Below are positions 37,605 to 51,771 of a stretch of 64,000 bases of DNA, one piece after another. Source of the DNA: Piliocolobus tephrosceles (lineage: Eukaryota; Chordata; Mammalia; Primates; Cercopithecidae). The notes below the pieces were generated by a model that saw nothing but the letters and a program-made list of their open reading frames with translations, ran no database searches and had not been told where the DNA came from. The position numbers were made by a program, and so were the translations under genes. The stretch spans positions 116,705,489 through 116,769,488 of the forward strand of contig NC_045439.1 of assembly GCF_002776525.5 (NCBI RefSeq). Reading direction: 5' to 3'. Numbering within the stretch: the first letter of the stretch is position 1; every line of letters starts with the position of its first letter.

Positions 37605-38047
37605 GAGGTAACTCACAACTCACAATAGGAAAGACACAGAATCAACCTAAATGGCAAAAAATGGTAGACTGGATAAAGAACATGTGGTACACATATACCA
37701 TGGAATACCATACAGCCATAAAAAAGGAGATCATGTCTTTGTAGCAACATGGATAGAGCTGGAGGCTATTATCCTAGGCAAACTAACACAGGAACAGAAA
37801 ACAAAACACTGCATGTTCTCACTTATAAGTGGGAACTAAACACTGAGTACATGTGGACACAAAGAAGGGAATAGATACTAGGTCCTACTTGAGGGAGGAG
37901 TATGGGAAGAGGGTGAGGTTTGAAAAACTACCAGTGAGTACTAATGCTTATTACCTGGATAATGAAACCGTCTGTATACCAAAGCCCTGCAACACTCAAT
38001 TCACATATATAACAAACACTATGAACCTAAAATAAAATATTTTTAAA
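37605..38047 (+). mobile_element. L1 3' fragment, sense
   Basis: It reads aatggtagactggataaaga, ggtacacatataccatggaa, tagagctggaggctattatc, then L1 3' UTR to taaaataaaatatttttaaa. It is more diverged than the L1 at 14965. The 62-codon frame at 37651-37839 is decayed L1. Confidence 0.9.
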
Positions 38048-38094
38048 AGGTGTGAAATATTCACATTAGTATTTTTGGTACTCAAATTCAGGGG

Positions 38095-38222
38095 AAGAAA
38101 ACAGATCCCCCTCTAGAACCTCCAGAAAACAAGACAGCCCTGCCAACCCTTTGATTTTAGTCCAGTAAGACCCATGTTTGTTTTCTAACCCCCAGACTGT
38201 AAGATAATAAATCTGTATTGTT
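38095..38222 (+). repeat. 3' fragment of an old ERVL/MaLR-type LTR
   Basis: Contains agaacctccagaaaacaaga, accctttgattttagtccag and cagactgtaagataataaat, the same tail type as at 47120-47186. Confidence 0.6.
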
Positions 38223-38393
38223 CAATAAAAAATTAAGTCGGTGTGGTAGTATGCACCTGTAGTCCTAGCTACTTGGGTGGCTGAGGCAGGAGGATTACTT
38301 GAGCCTGGGAATTCAAGGCTGCCATGAGCTATGATCACACCACTGCACTCCAGCCTGTGCAACAGAGTGAGACCTTGTCTCTTGGAAAAAAGC
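38222..38393 (+). repeat. Alu right-arm fragment, old
   Basis: Starts in the middle of the Alu (aaattaagtcggtgtggtag) and ends ccttgtctcttgg. The wording (ggattacttgagcctggga, gctatgatcacaccac) suggests AluJ age. Confidence 0.85.
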
Positions 38394-38576
38394 CATAAAC
38401 GATAACAACAAAATGTGGTCTTGATTTGTCTAGGCTGCCTCTCATAGCTATGGTCAAATCTCTGCCACACTTCAAATTTGTACTCTGCTCTTCTTTCATT
38501 TCTTGTTTATAAATTCCCCTCTTGTCATTGGTTTCTACACCTTTCTTAAAGAAAATACACGGCAATGCATGGCTTC

Positions 38577-39110
38577 TTTTTTTTTTTTTTTTTTTTTTTT
38601 AGGCTCACTTCTCCTTCCTTTTTAAATCTCTCTTCTCACTTCATCCATGTACTTACTAGAACCAATTTTTCCTTCCTTGCTAATTCCTCTATCTTCCTAA
38701 ACTTCTCCCTACATTTATCTAAAGGATTTACGCACATTCGAAGCTCATTCCCAGAGCGAGGTCATCCATTTTGAGAGAGTCACCTGTCATCTCTTAGGCC
38801 ATTCCTTAATACAGCTCTTGAGTCCAGTCTTCCACAGGCACTTCAGTCTCACTCTCCATCCTTAGGACATCTCCACTTTGCTGTGCTGCCCCCACCCGAA
38901 ACCAATCAGCCTAAAGCCAAACATGTAACCCCAATGTTTTTCCCCACAAGATACTCTCTCCCTTTGTGTATTTTTCTATCATTCTTCCAATTTCTTAAGA
39001 AGGCAAGAACTCTTCCTTCAATTAATGAAAATATTAAGTCATTCAACAGTACCTGTGAAGTCTTTCATTCCTTTATACAAAGTGATTTGCTGGGCCTTTG
39101 GGCCATATAA
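38577..39110 (+). other. Pyrimidine-rich unclassified intronic segment
   Basis: It starts with a 24-bp poly(T) run and continues C/T-rich to about 39110. It could be an old antisense insertion, but I recognise no family. The 69- and 75-codon frames here have no domain. Confidence 0.4.
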
Positions 39111-39801
39111 ACATTAATAAAACCCTTTAAAATGTTGATACTCTGTTTGGGCAGTCAGATCCAGGTAGTTAGAAGTCAGAATCGCTGTGGAAGCACAGTG
39201 GAAGAAGACATGGATTACCACAGATTCAGGGAGAGCTTCGAATAGAAGCCTGGCATTGGCAAAACCTGGAAAGATTCATACGGTTTTCATAGGCAGAGAA
39301 ACGGTGGAAAGGGGTCATTAGACCAAGCAACCACCTCAGCAACATAAACAGTTTTTAAAAGTTGAGCGGAAAACTTTGGATTATTTTATAAGAGTGATCT
39401 TCAAACATTTTTCTTCATGTGCTCTCAAAAAGAATCCTGAAAACTTTGTACCTCCTTGTATATTTTTAAGTGGTATCTAGAACTATTTTGTCAAAAATTG
39501 TTTTAATTTTCTAGTGGATGGAAAATATTGGTATTTCACAATAAAGCTGTCATATCACTCCTTTAAATGTACCCATTATAATATAAATATTATAGACATT
39601 TGATACCCTGTATCAACTATTTTTTAAAATACGTGAATAGGCTTTTCTTTAACAACAGTACATTTTGCAACATTCCTTGTTTTCCTTGAGCCTATTCCAC
39701 TTTCCCCACAGAATTATATTTCAATTTAATGAGTTTTTATACTTTAAAGTCTTTTCTTACCCTACTTTTCATAATTCTTTGCAATAAAAATATGTGTATA
39801 T

Positions 39802-40092
39802 CGGCTGGGTACAGTGGCTCCGGCCTGTAATCCAAGCACTTTGGGAGGCTGAGGCGGGCAGATTGCCTGAGCCCAGGAGTTCAAGACCAGCCTGGGCAAC
39901 ATGGCAAACCCTGTCTCTACTAAAAATACGAAAAAAAAAAAAGTAGTTGGGCATGGTGCTACATGCCTGTAGTCCCAGCTACTCAGGAGGATGAGGCAGG
40001 AGAACCTTGGAGGCGGAGATTGCAGTGAGTCAAGATCATGCCACTGCACTCCAGCCTGAGCGACAAAGAGAGACTGTGTCTCAAAAACAAAA
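39802..40092 (+). mobile_element. Alu SINE, sense
   Basis: Full-length Alu from ggctgggtacagtggctccg to tctcaaaaacaaaag, with an internal A-run and a shortened right arm. Confidence 0.93.
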
Positions 40093-41778
40093 GTACATGT
40101 ATGTATTTTTAAATTTCTTGACGGCAACATTTTAAATGTTTAAAATATTCTCCATGATTAATTTATTATCGTAACTCTTGTCACTTATTACTTATATAAC
40201 TATATAGATATTATTCAGCAAGATAAATATTCTGTAAATCTTTATGCTTATATAACATAAAAATTAAAATATCACTGGAAATACGTTATTTAATGAAATT
40301 GATTTAAATTTAGTTCATAAATTGGTGAGTGAATATTACTTGTTACTCAAATGAGACAGGGTTCAGAAATAATTTTATTCCTTTTTTTAAAATATAGGAG
40401 CTGAGTTGTAAAAAAAAGGAAAAACCTCAGTAATTTATATTTATCTTCAGAAGTTCATTTTCTGTTTATAAATCCATTAAATCCTTCTTTACTATTGTCG
40501 AAAGCCTGAATTAGAAACTAAGTTGCAAAATAATTGATTTCCAATTCATTAGGGTCGTTCACTTCATACCAATACAGTATTTCAAATTTTCCCATTACTG
40601 TTCTCCCCATGGAAGAAAGTATTTTTCTCCCCATGGCAAAGCACCCTAGTAATATTTGGAATGTGTGACATCCATGCCTTCCTTTTAGAAAACTGGAGAA
40701 AAATCATCATGAAAGCAAACTTGGGGATGGAAAATTTTCAGACCACAGGATATTCTTAGACAGATCTGTATTAGAAGAGTATGTGTGGACTGGTAGGATT
40801 CATTCATGCATGTGTTCATTCAAGGTATAATTATTGAATGGCCAGCGTGTCCCACATAGTAGGGATACAAATGTAAACAAAATAGATTTTCTTAAAACCA
40901 TCTCTGTGCTCACATATCTCCTAAAAACTCCTTTTTCTCTCCAAGAGTATGCCTTCCTTAGTTTGGAGACTGCTTTAGTGGGACAAAGCCTGCAATAAGA
41001 CCAGGAAATGGGCTTAGTGTGAGTTCGTGGAGAACCTTTGATATGTTACCAAGTCAGTTGGATTTTATTATGCCTGGGCAATGATGAATTATTGAAAAGT
41101 TTTCAAAAAGAAATGGTTATGATCAGATCAGTGTTTTGGGTTTATGTATTACAGAGAAGAAAGTTTAAAGGCAAGAAAAAATTTTAAGTGGGATGGAGCT
41201 GAACATGCCTTAGCATAATGCTGGCCCCTGGTAGGCACTCAGGAAATATTTGTTGAATGAAATATGTAGCCACAACTGAGGGAACCGGGGGATACAGATT
41301 TGCAGGGCATGGCAATAAGAGAATAAAGCATTTCTTACCATCATTCTTTTTTTGTCTAAAAAACATAGTAACTTGTCTTCATGGAACAAGATTAAATATA
41401 TATCTTCTGGATGATCAGGAGTAAGTAGAGAGGAGATAATTATGACAGAAAACCAGAGAATAATCTTGCTAAGTCTGCACGGGAAAATGAAAATTTTTGG
41501 AAACTAGAGACTTCTTTTTAAATCACAAAGAAATCAATTATTTCTCTAGAGGAAAATGTGCAGAATGTGGGTGCTTTCTCTTTCAGTGTGTATTGAGATG
41601 TTGGTTTATATTTCTGTTGTTTCATCTAATTTGTACTATATTTCTTCAAATGTTTCTTTACTTGCATTTTATTACATGAAGGATTTTTATGAAACTGTTT
41701 CTATAGGCAAGACATGTTTTGGAGCTCTAAGGAAATTTTACTGTCTTTTGCATGTTCCAAAAATAAAGTGTGTAGGTT

Positions 41779-41804
41779 ATATATATATATATATATATAT
41801 ATAT
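41779..41804 (+). repeat. (TA)n microsatellite
   Basis: About 13 TA units. Confidence 0.95.
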
Positions 41805-43189
41805 GTCTAAAATAGAGAAAAACAACTATTATAAGAAAAAGAAAATTAATTTAGAAAATTTTCCAGATAGATATTCTGTTAGAAGTTAAGTCATAGTGAA
41901 AAGTTAAGTGACAAAAGGCTAGGTTTCAAGTAAAAATTTTCCGTTTTTTAGTAAACCTCTTTCAACCTTGGTTTCCTTACCTGTGCATTAGAAATCCTGC
42001 TGACTTGGTCTATTTCCTTCATAGGAGTTTTTGGGGACTAAATTAAATCCTATATAAAACATTTTAAACATCATTATTTCCCAGTATATTTTTCGAAGAA
42101 CACTAGTCTTTTGAGCTCCTTCACAGAAGGGGTGAAAACACATTTTTTCATCAAGAAAATTTGGAAAATGTTGTGTATGTTGTGTATGGAAAATGTTCTA
42201 AGACTCGTGTCTTAGAAGTAAATATAGCCTTTTACTTATTAACAATTCTGAGAAATCCCATAATTGGAAACTTGTTTAACTGTAAGAATATGTTAGTTAA
42301 ACTCATTTTGCCACAGAAGCTTATACAGTTGTAAGGTATTACCATTTGACTTTTTGCACATACTATTCTGTCATCTAACCTTGTCCAGTAGACCCTACAT
42401 GCTCACTTTAGTTACCATGATCTGGTATATAATACATCTAAAGGATTATGTGTCTGCACACATTATTTAACACATCATGGAATGTTATGCTTTTTGGTAT
42501 GCTGACATCTAAATGTAGAAGCTATACTACAGTAATAGGATTTGTCAAAAATTACACTTAAAATCTAATGCCAAGCCTAGATTGGATTTTTGTGTTACTG
42601 TTTCCAGCCAGGTAGATTAACAGGAAATAAAAAGTTTTCCATAGGTGTCTTCATTTCCAGACATTTCATGCCAAGTAGAAGAAAAATCCAAATATTTGCT
42701 CCATTTTTCAATTTTTGCAAACAATTAAACAGCTTCATGTAGATTCCAGTGGTTTTTATTTTTTGGTAATAATTCACACTTTTAATATTCTCTGTCTCCT
42801 AAACACAAACCCAATAATGGTATGAAGGGAAGGGGGTCATACTTGAAGAACGGAATGTTTATTAACACCAAATTTTTAGAAATGAATTGGTTAGTCATTA
42901 ATTTTCTGTTTTTGTGGCTTTTTTTTTTTTTTTTTTTTTGGCTGATTTTCCAACATTACACTCTTTTGACCTTGGTTGGGAGTTAGAAGGTGGGAACTGG
43001 GATGCATGCATACAAGATCCTTGCTATGTGAATCTTTCTTGAGTTCTCACTCCCCCTACCCTGAAAATTACAGTATCGAATTCAAGCATATACAGGCATT
43101 AATGCCAATGATTCCTCAGTGTATGAGCCCAGATGATGGGCTTAGAGCATCTAGATTTCACTGGGATTTTATTGTTTCTTTTATTTAAA

Positions 43190-44360
43190 GAGACATTTTT
43201 AAAAGACTTTTTTTTAGAGCAATTTTAATGTCACAGCAAAATTAAGAGGAAGATACAGTGATTTCCCATATACACCTTGCCCCTACACATGTATACCTTC
43301 CCCTCCTTCCCCCGCTATGAATCTCCCCCACCACAGTGGTACCTTTGTTACAGTGGATGAACCCACCTTAACACATCATAATTACCTAAAGTTCATAGTT
43401 TACATCATGGTTTACTCTTGATGTTGAATATTCCATGGGTTTGGACAAACGTATAATTACATATATCCATCATATAGTATCGTACACAGTATTTTCCTTG
43501 CCTTAAAAATCGTCTGTGCTTCACATATTCAACCATCCTTTAGCCCAACCCCTGTCAGCCACTGATCTTTCTATTGTCAGCATAGTTTTCTCTTTTTGTC
43601 TTTCCAGAATGTCACATAGCTAGAATCACATAGTATGTGGCCTTTTCAGGTTGCTTTCTTTCACTTAGTAATATACATTTAAGTTTCCCCCATATTTTTT
43701 CATGGTTCGAGAGTTCAGTTCCTTCTAGCACTCAATAATATTCCCTGGATGTACCACAGTTTGTTCATTCACCTACTGAAAGACATCTTGGTTGCTTCTA
43801 AGTTTTGGCGATTATGAGTAAAGCTGTTATAAATATCTCTGCAGGTTTCTGTGTGAACGTAAGTTTTAAACTTCTTTGGGTAAATACCCAGAAGTATGAT
43901 AGTATATTAAGTATATGTTTGGTTTTGTAGGAAACTACTAAATTGTCTCCCAAAGTTGCTGTACCATTTTATATTCCCACCAGCAATGAATTAAAGTTCT
44001 TGTTACTCCACATCCTTGCCAGCGTTGGGCCTTGTTGGAGTTCCAGATTTTGGCAATTCTAATAGGTGTGTAATAGTATCTTACTGGTATTTTATTTTGC
44101 ATTTCCCTAATGACATCTGATATTGAGCAACTTTTCATGTACTTATTTTCCATATAGCTTCTTTGGTGAGGGTGTCTGTTAAGATTTTTGGCCCATTTTT
44201 TAATCTGGCTGTTTGTTTTCTTGTTGTGTTTTAGTAGTTCTTTGTATATTTTAGATAATAGTTCTATATCACAAAGACATTTGTGTCTTTTTCCAATATT
44301 TGCTCCCAGTCTGTGGCTTTTTTCTCATTTTCTTGATTGGTTTTGTTTTTAAAATTTTCC
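43190..44360 (-). mobile_element. Old L1 (L1M-type) 3' end, antisense
   Basis: Read on the minus strand, 44153-43938 resembles the C-terminal end of L1 ORF2 (IREMQ, TPIRIA, GCG..RTLIHCWWE motifs) and is followed by a long 3' region to about 43190. Frames are broken by substitutions. The age fits a mammalian-wide L1M family; I do not name the subfamily. Confidence 0.82.
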
Positions 44361-44682
44361 ATTCATCTTTTCTGAAGGATGCCTGGTGATGGGTAGAAAA
44401 TGTCAAATATTTTTATACTATTTCTATGTGGAAAAGTCAAAAAAGGCTAGAAAAAATGAAAGATGATGAAAGAGTATTTATAAGTGTTGCTTTCTGCATA
44501 CTCCTCTCACCCCTCTACATTTAGCTACTTCTCTTTTTATAGGGAAAAGAGAGGACTCATTATATTTATCATGTGTCTGCAGCAATCCTGGATCTAAATC
44601 TAGATTGAATCATTTCTAGAATGTATGAAATGAAGAATGACTGTGAGGTGTGTGGATGGGTTTTTGAATATACATGGATGTT

Positions 44683-45000
44683 GGCCGGGCATGGTGGCTT
44701 ATGCCTATAATTTCAGCACTTTGGGAGGCTGAGGCAGATGGATCACTTGAAGCCAGGAGTTCAAGACCAGCCTGGGTAATATAGTGAAACCCCATCTCTA
44801 CTAAAAATACAAAAAAAAAAAAAAAAAACCTGAGTGTGGCAGTGCTCGCTTGTAGTCCCAGCTACTTGGGAGGCTGAAGTGGGAGAATTCCTTGAGTCTA
44901 GGAGGCGGAGGTTGCAGTGAGTGGAGATCACAACACTAAACTCCAACCTGGCTGACAGAGCAAGACTCTGTCTCAAAAAATTAAAAAAAAAAAAAAAAAA
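44683..45000 (+). mobile_element. Alu SINE, sense
   Basis: Full-length diverged Alu with two A-runs (44811-44827 and 44983-45000), followed by a (TA)n/(GC)(AC)n microsatellite at 45003-45038. Confidence 0.93.
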
Positions 45001-46609
45001 GTGTATATATATATATATATGCGCGCACACACACACAAATAGATTAGTCCTCAAGTGATTTATTTTGCTATGCAAACATTGAATTGGTCCTCACCTCTCC
45101 CCAGCACTTGGGGCCAATTTTACTTAATAGAATGAACAATACTACAACTAATTTAGGATGAAAACATTGTAATCATACTTTGTGCATTATAAGCTAGCCA
45201 CCTCAAAGTTGACTCCCTTTCTAGATATGAGGGCACAATATATCTGTTGTCATTAACAGTTCATGGAGATGCTTCAACTTACTATTTTTTCCTACAAAAT
45301 TTTGAACTATATTAAACCAGGATAAATCTCTGCTAATTAGTGGCACAACAAAAGTAGAATTATACTCCAGTTCCAATGGATGGTTTGAGCAAACCGTTCT
45401 TAATAGGAATGATGTGAGAATTTCTGAATTCTCAGAGTCCAGTGAGTTAAATTTGATCATGACCTCATTGATATAACAGTCAACCAGTGACACCTGTTCA
45501 CAAGAGGGTATATTGTTCTATTTGGTCTTGTTGAAGTCATGTCACGTGCATTTATTCCTCTGACAGTCCGTATTAACGTAATTTGTTCTAAGTTAATATC
45601 AATGTAAATTTCTAAAATACTGTAGATGAAATTTCTCAAAACATGCTACCCCCGAAAAGATGATTAATGAAGAATAATCCTGTTTTAATTGTAAACTTTT
45701 TGCCAGCCAAAGATGAAATGGGGACGTGTTCATAGGCAATAACCAAATGACCTCTGTTCTCACTTTAGACCAGGAGAACTTCCATGTGATACAACACACA
45801 GCCTTTCCCTTAACTGACCTCAGAATAGAAGCACTTCTGCCATCACTGAGCTCTGAAAACACAGCAAGGTACCCCATGATGGGAAATAATTATGTTATTA
45901 TAGTAAAACATCTTCATAAGTAAGTTATATAGTATCCTGAAAATACCTTAGGGTTAGCAACAAGAAAAAAGGGAGAAAAGTAACTGTCCTTGAGAAAAAT
46001 GTATAATTTGGGCTTCATTTTTTTAATTATCTGAGAAAAAGCAGCCTACTTTTCCCATTCCCTTTCATTCATTTTTCCCTTACATAACTGCATAAGAATA
46101 AAATAAAAGATTTTTATGTTAGTATAAAATATTAATGAACTATAATGGTAATATGTAAGTTGGGCAAGATTTTAATACCTGAAAGTTTATTTTTCTTTCA
46201 CTAAATGAGGATTAAGTATGAGTATTCTTTTTGTTTTGTTTTACTGGTATCCTTTTGTTGTTTAATTTGTATTATTTGAAATGATTACAATTTCCAATAA
46301 AATATGAAGCCTTCTACCTCTTCACAAATAAAGATATTGTCTTCCTTCTGAAGATACACCAAAAGAAAAAAAGCAAGGTGTGAAAAAGTAGATGCATCCA
46401 GACTGGCAGATACAAGAATGTCTTTATAGTGTTCACTTTACTTTTGAGTATATTTGAACATGTTCATTTATAAATAATACAACTAACAAATAAATCTTAT
46501 TACCGTTGTTTGTGAACTCTTTCCCTCAGTTCCAAAGGACAAAGACTCCTGCCCTAGAATTGAGGAATGTGTTAGTTAGGCAGACCAAACCGTGGAGACT
46601 TTGTATGGT

Positions 46610-47186
46610 GTGGTAGGCAGAATGCTCCCCCACCCACCCCCGCACCGCCAAAGATGTCTGCACCCTAATCTCTGGCACCAATAAATATGTTACCTTAGGT
46701 GGCAAAAGGAACTTTATAGGTATAATTAAAGTTGCAGACCTTATAATGAAAAGAGTCCTTTGGATTATTCAGGTGTGATCAATCTAATCACATCAGCCTC
46801 TAAAAGCAGAGCACCTTCTCCCACTGGAGGCAGAAGAGATGTGGTAGTCACAAAGATTCAAAGTGTGTGAAGGACTCCACACACAGTAGCTGGTTAGATG
46901 TGGGGAGCAACATCATGAGGAATTCAGGCAGCTTCAAGGAGCTGAGACAGACACTTGGCTCACAGCCAGCAAGGAAACAGGGCCCTCACCCCTGCAGCCC
47001 AAATAACTGGATTCTGTCAACAACCTGAGTGAGCTTGGAAGCGGTTCTCCCTCAGAGCCTCCAGATAAGAGAGCAGCTTGCCAACAACTTGATTTCTGTC
47101 TATGAAACCCAGACCCGACAAAACAGCTGAGCTCACCAGACTTCTGACCTACAGAACTGTGAGATAATAAATTTGTTGTTTAAAAA
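46610..47186 (+). repeat. Old ERVL/MaLR-type LTR fragment
   Basis: It reads tggtaggcagaatgctcccc, gtctgcaccctaatctctgg, atatgttaccttaggtggca, through to cctccagataagagagcag and acagaactgtgagataataa. The end matches the common tail of mammalian MaLR-like LTRs. Subfamily uncertain. Confidence 0.65.
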
Positions 47187-47399
47187 AACACACACACAGC
47201 AAGGGGAAAGACGGGGATTGACTAACTAGAAGGTGCGAGTCTCTGGCGGTTCATACTTAATCTGATACAGCCTCCGTTGGGTGAAAGGCTAAAGGAAGTT
47301 TTCTTCTCTGTGGCTTACTGTAAACTTTCCATTATCAAACTAAAGAGGGACATTGGGCCCAAATCGTTTTTAAATGCCACAATATTTACCCAGTAATAA

Positions 47400-47612
47400 T
47401 AACTAAACCTTACTATGTGCCAGGCACAATTCCAAGTATTTTGTTACATTAACTAATAAGACCTGACTGTGTTATGAGTTGACACATTATCATCGTCCTA
47501 TTTTACATAAGAATTGGAAGCACCTCAGAGAGTTTAGATAACTCACCTGAAGGCAGAAGCTGGGAAGAGGCAGAGCTGGAATTCAAACTCAGGCCATCTG
47601 TCTTCAGACAAC
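47400..47612 (-). repeat. MIR fossil, antisense
   Basis: Contains ttactatgtgccaggcacaa, ctattttacataagaattgg and gcagagctggaattcaaact. Confidence 0.78.
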
Positions 47613-48195
47613 TTGCTCCTGACATTAAGCTCCAGGTTTCCAGGCTTTCACTTGTAGTCATACCTGTTCTGGGTTAAATAAAAAAATAAGAGGAGTTGAA
47701 AGACCTTTTCTAAGTAAGAAGTAAAAGAGGTACAGTGACCATTATCATCTGAATAGCCCATTTTCAGTTCTTTATTCTCATTCTCAGGACAACGATGGAA
47801 TCATAGTAAGGTTTTCACAATGTAAAGGAGGCTTGGCATGGAGGGAAGGGAATATCCTGACTGTGCTACTACTTTGCTTATCTCTTGCTGATAACTGTTT
47901 CCTGGTGGCTTTTGAGAATGATCTGAATCTAAAGTATCTCCTTATTAAGAGCTAGATATTAAACAAATACCAGTCTCCTAGATAGTAGGAAAATCATGTT
48001 TCTTCCTATCAATGATGTTGAAATCTTAAAAAACACTGATCAAAACTGGTAGATTTTGAGGGGGTTGTACCTAGAAAGTGAAAGAGACTGTCTTTATCAT
48101 ATCCGTGGTCCTAGGGAAATCGTTGCAACTCATCAGTGGTGGCATCTCTCAGAGTCACATCCATATTAGTAGTATTTATCAAAAAAGTCATTACT

Positions 48196-48489
48196 GGCCA
48201 GGTGCAGGGTGGCTCATGGCTGTAATCCCAGCACTGTGGGAGGCCGAGGCCAGCAGATCACTCGAGGTCAGGAGTTCATGATCAGCCTAACTAACATGGT
48301 GAAACCCCATCTCCACCAAAAATATAAAAATTAACCACACATGGTGGCAGGCACCTGTAATCCCAGCTACTCAGGAGACTGAAGCAGGATAATCACTTGA
48401 ACCCAGGAGGGGGAGGCTGTGGTGAAGTGAGACTGTGCCACTGCACTCCAGCCTGAGCAAGAGAGTGAGAATCTGTCTCCAAAAAAAGT
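48196..48489 (+). mobile_element. Alu SINE, sense
   Basis: Alu from ggccaggtgcagggtggctc to tctgtctccaaaaaaagtc. The flanks share the sequence aaaaaagtcattact (48180-48194 and 48481-48495), a clear target-site duplication. Confidence 0.94.
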
Positions 48490-48739
48490 CATTACTTATG
48501 AGCATATTTATCATCAGAATCCTGAAATTTCCTACTAACAGATTTAAGAGAACTCAACTAAAAAGCCATGTACTGTATTTTTTTCTGAAGAGAGGCTGTC
48601 ACCATATATCATATTTGATGCAAAATGTACTGTCACTAAGTATGTCAAACATGTACTAGCATATCTAAAAGCCATGGAAATCTTAAAGAATATTATTCAC
48701 TTAATGGAAAGTAAGGAGAAATAGAGACTCTTCATCTTT

Positions 48740-49450
48740 CAATCAAATTTAACAAACATGTGTTGAATATTTAGTATGTACCAGTCCACTAGACTTACAT
48801 TGACTGGGAATACAAAATGATAAATTAAAGCCCTTATGGAGCTTGTAGTCTTGTAAGCAAGACAAATAGGTCCACCAATAATCAAATATGATAGGATAAG
48901 TGTTATGAAAGGGGATTATAGCAAAGAGTGAGAGTAGAGAGACATCCAAGACAGACTAGGAGAGTCAATGAAAGCTACCTGACAGCTGAATATTCACACC
49001 AGACAAATGTTTGGGTTCAGGCTGAAGGGTAGTATGTATGAAAACATAGAAAGGAGAGAGTGTGGCTTGGTATAAAAATGGTTTTAGGGTGGCAACGAAA
49101 AGGGTGGATATTTGGGTGAAGAAGAGAAGAAGCTGGAGAAATACTCAGCAGAAAGAGAAAAAGGAGCTGATATTGAAGTGTTTCATATACCTCACTAAGG
49201 GTAGGCACCTTATCCAGAAGTTGGTGGTGATTCACGTGTGGGCTTGAAGCAAGATGGTAACATCAGAATCACCTTTGGGAAGATCACAGTGGCAGCCTTT
49301 TGAAGAATGGGTTGGAGAACAAGACCTAAGGCAAGATCAGTTGGGATGCTGTAGCGGATCCCTATAAAAGAGATGAGGGCTCAAACCAGGCAGCAGTGGT
49401 GAGGATGAAGGTCAGGGGTCAGTGTGAGAGATGAAGGAGGTGGGCTCTAT
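48740..49450 (+). repeat. Probable L2 LINE fossil
   Basis: Order of motifs fits an L2 3' half: caaacatgtgttgaatattt, cttatggagcttgtagtctt, then purine-rich gggattatagcaaagagtga, and a gaggatgaaggtcaggggtc end. Diverged, and the frames have no intact domain. Confidence 0.55.
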
Positions 49451-51771
49451 TAGTTTTAGAGACCAGTGGGTTGTTGGAAATGAAAGAGAAGTTAGCATTT
49501 AGGATGAGCTCAAGGTTGCTGACCTAGGCAATTCACCATTCACCAAGTGAAGAAATACTAGAAGAGTAAGTTTGGGTGGAGAGACACTGATTTCATTGTT
49601 GGACCTCTTTCATTTAAATGAACATACCCAAAAGACAATTGAATGTAAGACTGTGGAATTTAGGAGATCTTACTATATCAATGTGGGTATCGTCTTTAAC
49701 AAGTACTTTTATAATTGTCTGTACTCTGCAAGATGACTTTTAGTCTCTATCAGGTAAGTATAGTCTGTTTCCCTTTAATAAGGTATTAAAGTATTGTGAT
49801 TTCTAAGACCATGACATGAAGCATAAAATATAAGAGACTGTAATTAGAAAATGGATAAGAAGGTATGCTCTTCTCTTGACCCTGGCAAACTGGCAGGAAT
49901 GAGAGTCAACAAGGCCACTGCTTCAGTACTCTACCTCATGCCCCCACCCATTCCATTGTGTAATGGAGTATTCTTCCTTCTGATCTGCATGCCATTTAGA
50001 ATTTAGATCCTAGGGTCATCACTTTTTTATTTAGTTTTTCTATCTCATTATGAACTAAGTCAGTTTGTTCTTTGACAGAAGATTAGTCAGAAGTCCCCAT
50101 ATTAAGACTGCACTGCTCCTAAAGACCTGTTGAAAAGATAGGTTGAATCTAATTCTCCTCTATCCTACCTCTCATATGTTTGAGTAGAATAATCCTAAAG
50201 ATAGAAGGTGAAAACTACCTATATGGAATACATTATAAACTCTAGATTTACAATAAAGCAACAATGTTAGACTTAAAAAATATTAGTACTTAGATATCAA
50301 TATTAAAGAATATCCTTTAACACAAATCAAAAAATATAAATGAGAATTACATATAAACAAAAAAATTAGAATTAGTCAATTCTTTATTTTCTTGAGATAA
50401 GACTTTTATAAAAGTCTTTGCTTCTAGTGACTAATTTCCATTGATTATATACACATTTTCTAGGCAACTTGGGTCAGGAGAGTTTTTGTCTTTATCTACA
50501 AATGATATTTCCTCCCAGGCTTCGAAACAACTTATATTCACCCCGTGGATATGCCATCAATCTGCTATGTGTGAATGGACACTATTTTTTCCTGTACTTG
50601 GCCAAATGTTTCATTTCCTGAAAATTAAATTACTTAAATGCAACAAACAGATGGCCAGAGAGTCCTGTAGTAGCTTGCTCTGCCATGAAATTTATCTGCA
50701 TTTCTGTGGAAAGCCTGAGAAGTTGGGCAAAAATCTCTTTGCACACTACTCTGCCATAGTTGATGTTGCAGTCTTCTTGCCATTTTAAAATTATTAATAA
50801 TTCTGTTACTTTGGACATTAGGAGGAAATGATTTAAAGGCTATTTCATATTCTATATGAAAAATTAAAACTGTTCATGAAAAGTCACATGGACCACCTTG
50901 GTTGAACTTATCTTAAAGTTGTACGTGAAGTATTAAAAAAATAATTACCCATGAAAATAAAGAAAGAAAACCTAGAACTTTTTTCTTATTTCCAGTCTTC
51001 AAATGTATTCTGTAGGCTAATGACATATTCTTAACAGTGCAGTATAAGAAGTTTGACTGAATAAGACATGATCCATGTATTCTGTTTTATTTTCTTTTGT
51101 TACCATCAAATATAAAAGCAAGTTTGGTCATTTGTTTCAATGCAAGAAAAAATAGAGTTCATAAGCAAGTGTCTATGATGACCTTGTCTCAACCATATAC
51201 AATAAATGTTAAAATAAACTTGTTGTATATCAACTCTTCAGATAAAGCAAAATCACTTAGCTACTGGGAAGATTTTTCAGCTGTCATTCAATATGTACTT
51301 TGGGAAAACTGTAAAGTATAAATATGCTCATAAAAGAGCAAGGACCAAGTGAAATGAATTTAAAGTTTTCTAAGACTTCTTTTTATCAGTTGTGTATACT
51401 TGGCCTTGAGTCTGATGATTTCATTGAATATGTATTTTTAAAAATCTATATATCTAACCACATTCAAAGCCCATTATTGGGAAATAACAAAATGTTCCCT
51501 TATCCTTTACATCAAGATGCTATTAGAGAACATTTGTAGAGCCCTTCAGAGCTGACAGTGAACATAGCACAAAATAGTTGACAATGAATGAACACTGTCA
51601 TTAATCTGGCCCTTACTTTTGACTTAGAACATTCTGTAAATACCCCAATTCTGGAAATAAATAGGTATTAAAGCTCTACCCTCTGTACAGGGCACCTCCG
51701 GTCATGTTGTAGAGTAGGAAAAAGGAATAAATTGAGTGAAGGACTTTAGTACCTCTAAGAACTCATGTATT

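Noticed and set aside
43938..44153. 71-codon minus-strand frame as a possible gene
   Set aside because: It matches the C-terminal end of L1 ORF2 and is part of an old L1 copy.
50441..50788. 115-codon sense frame
   Set aside because: No splice or family evidence, no recognisable motif, and it lies in an AT-rich intron. Probably a chance frame.
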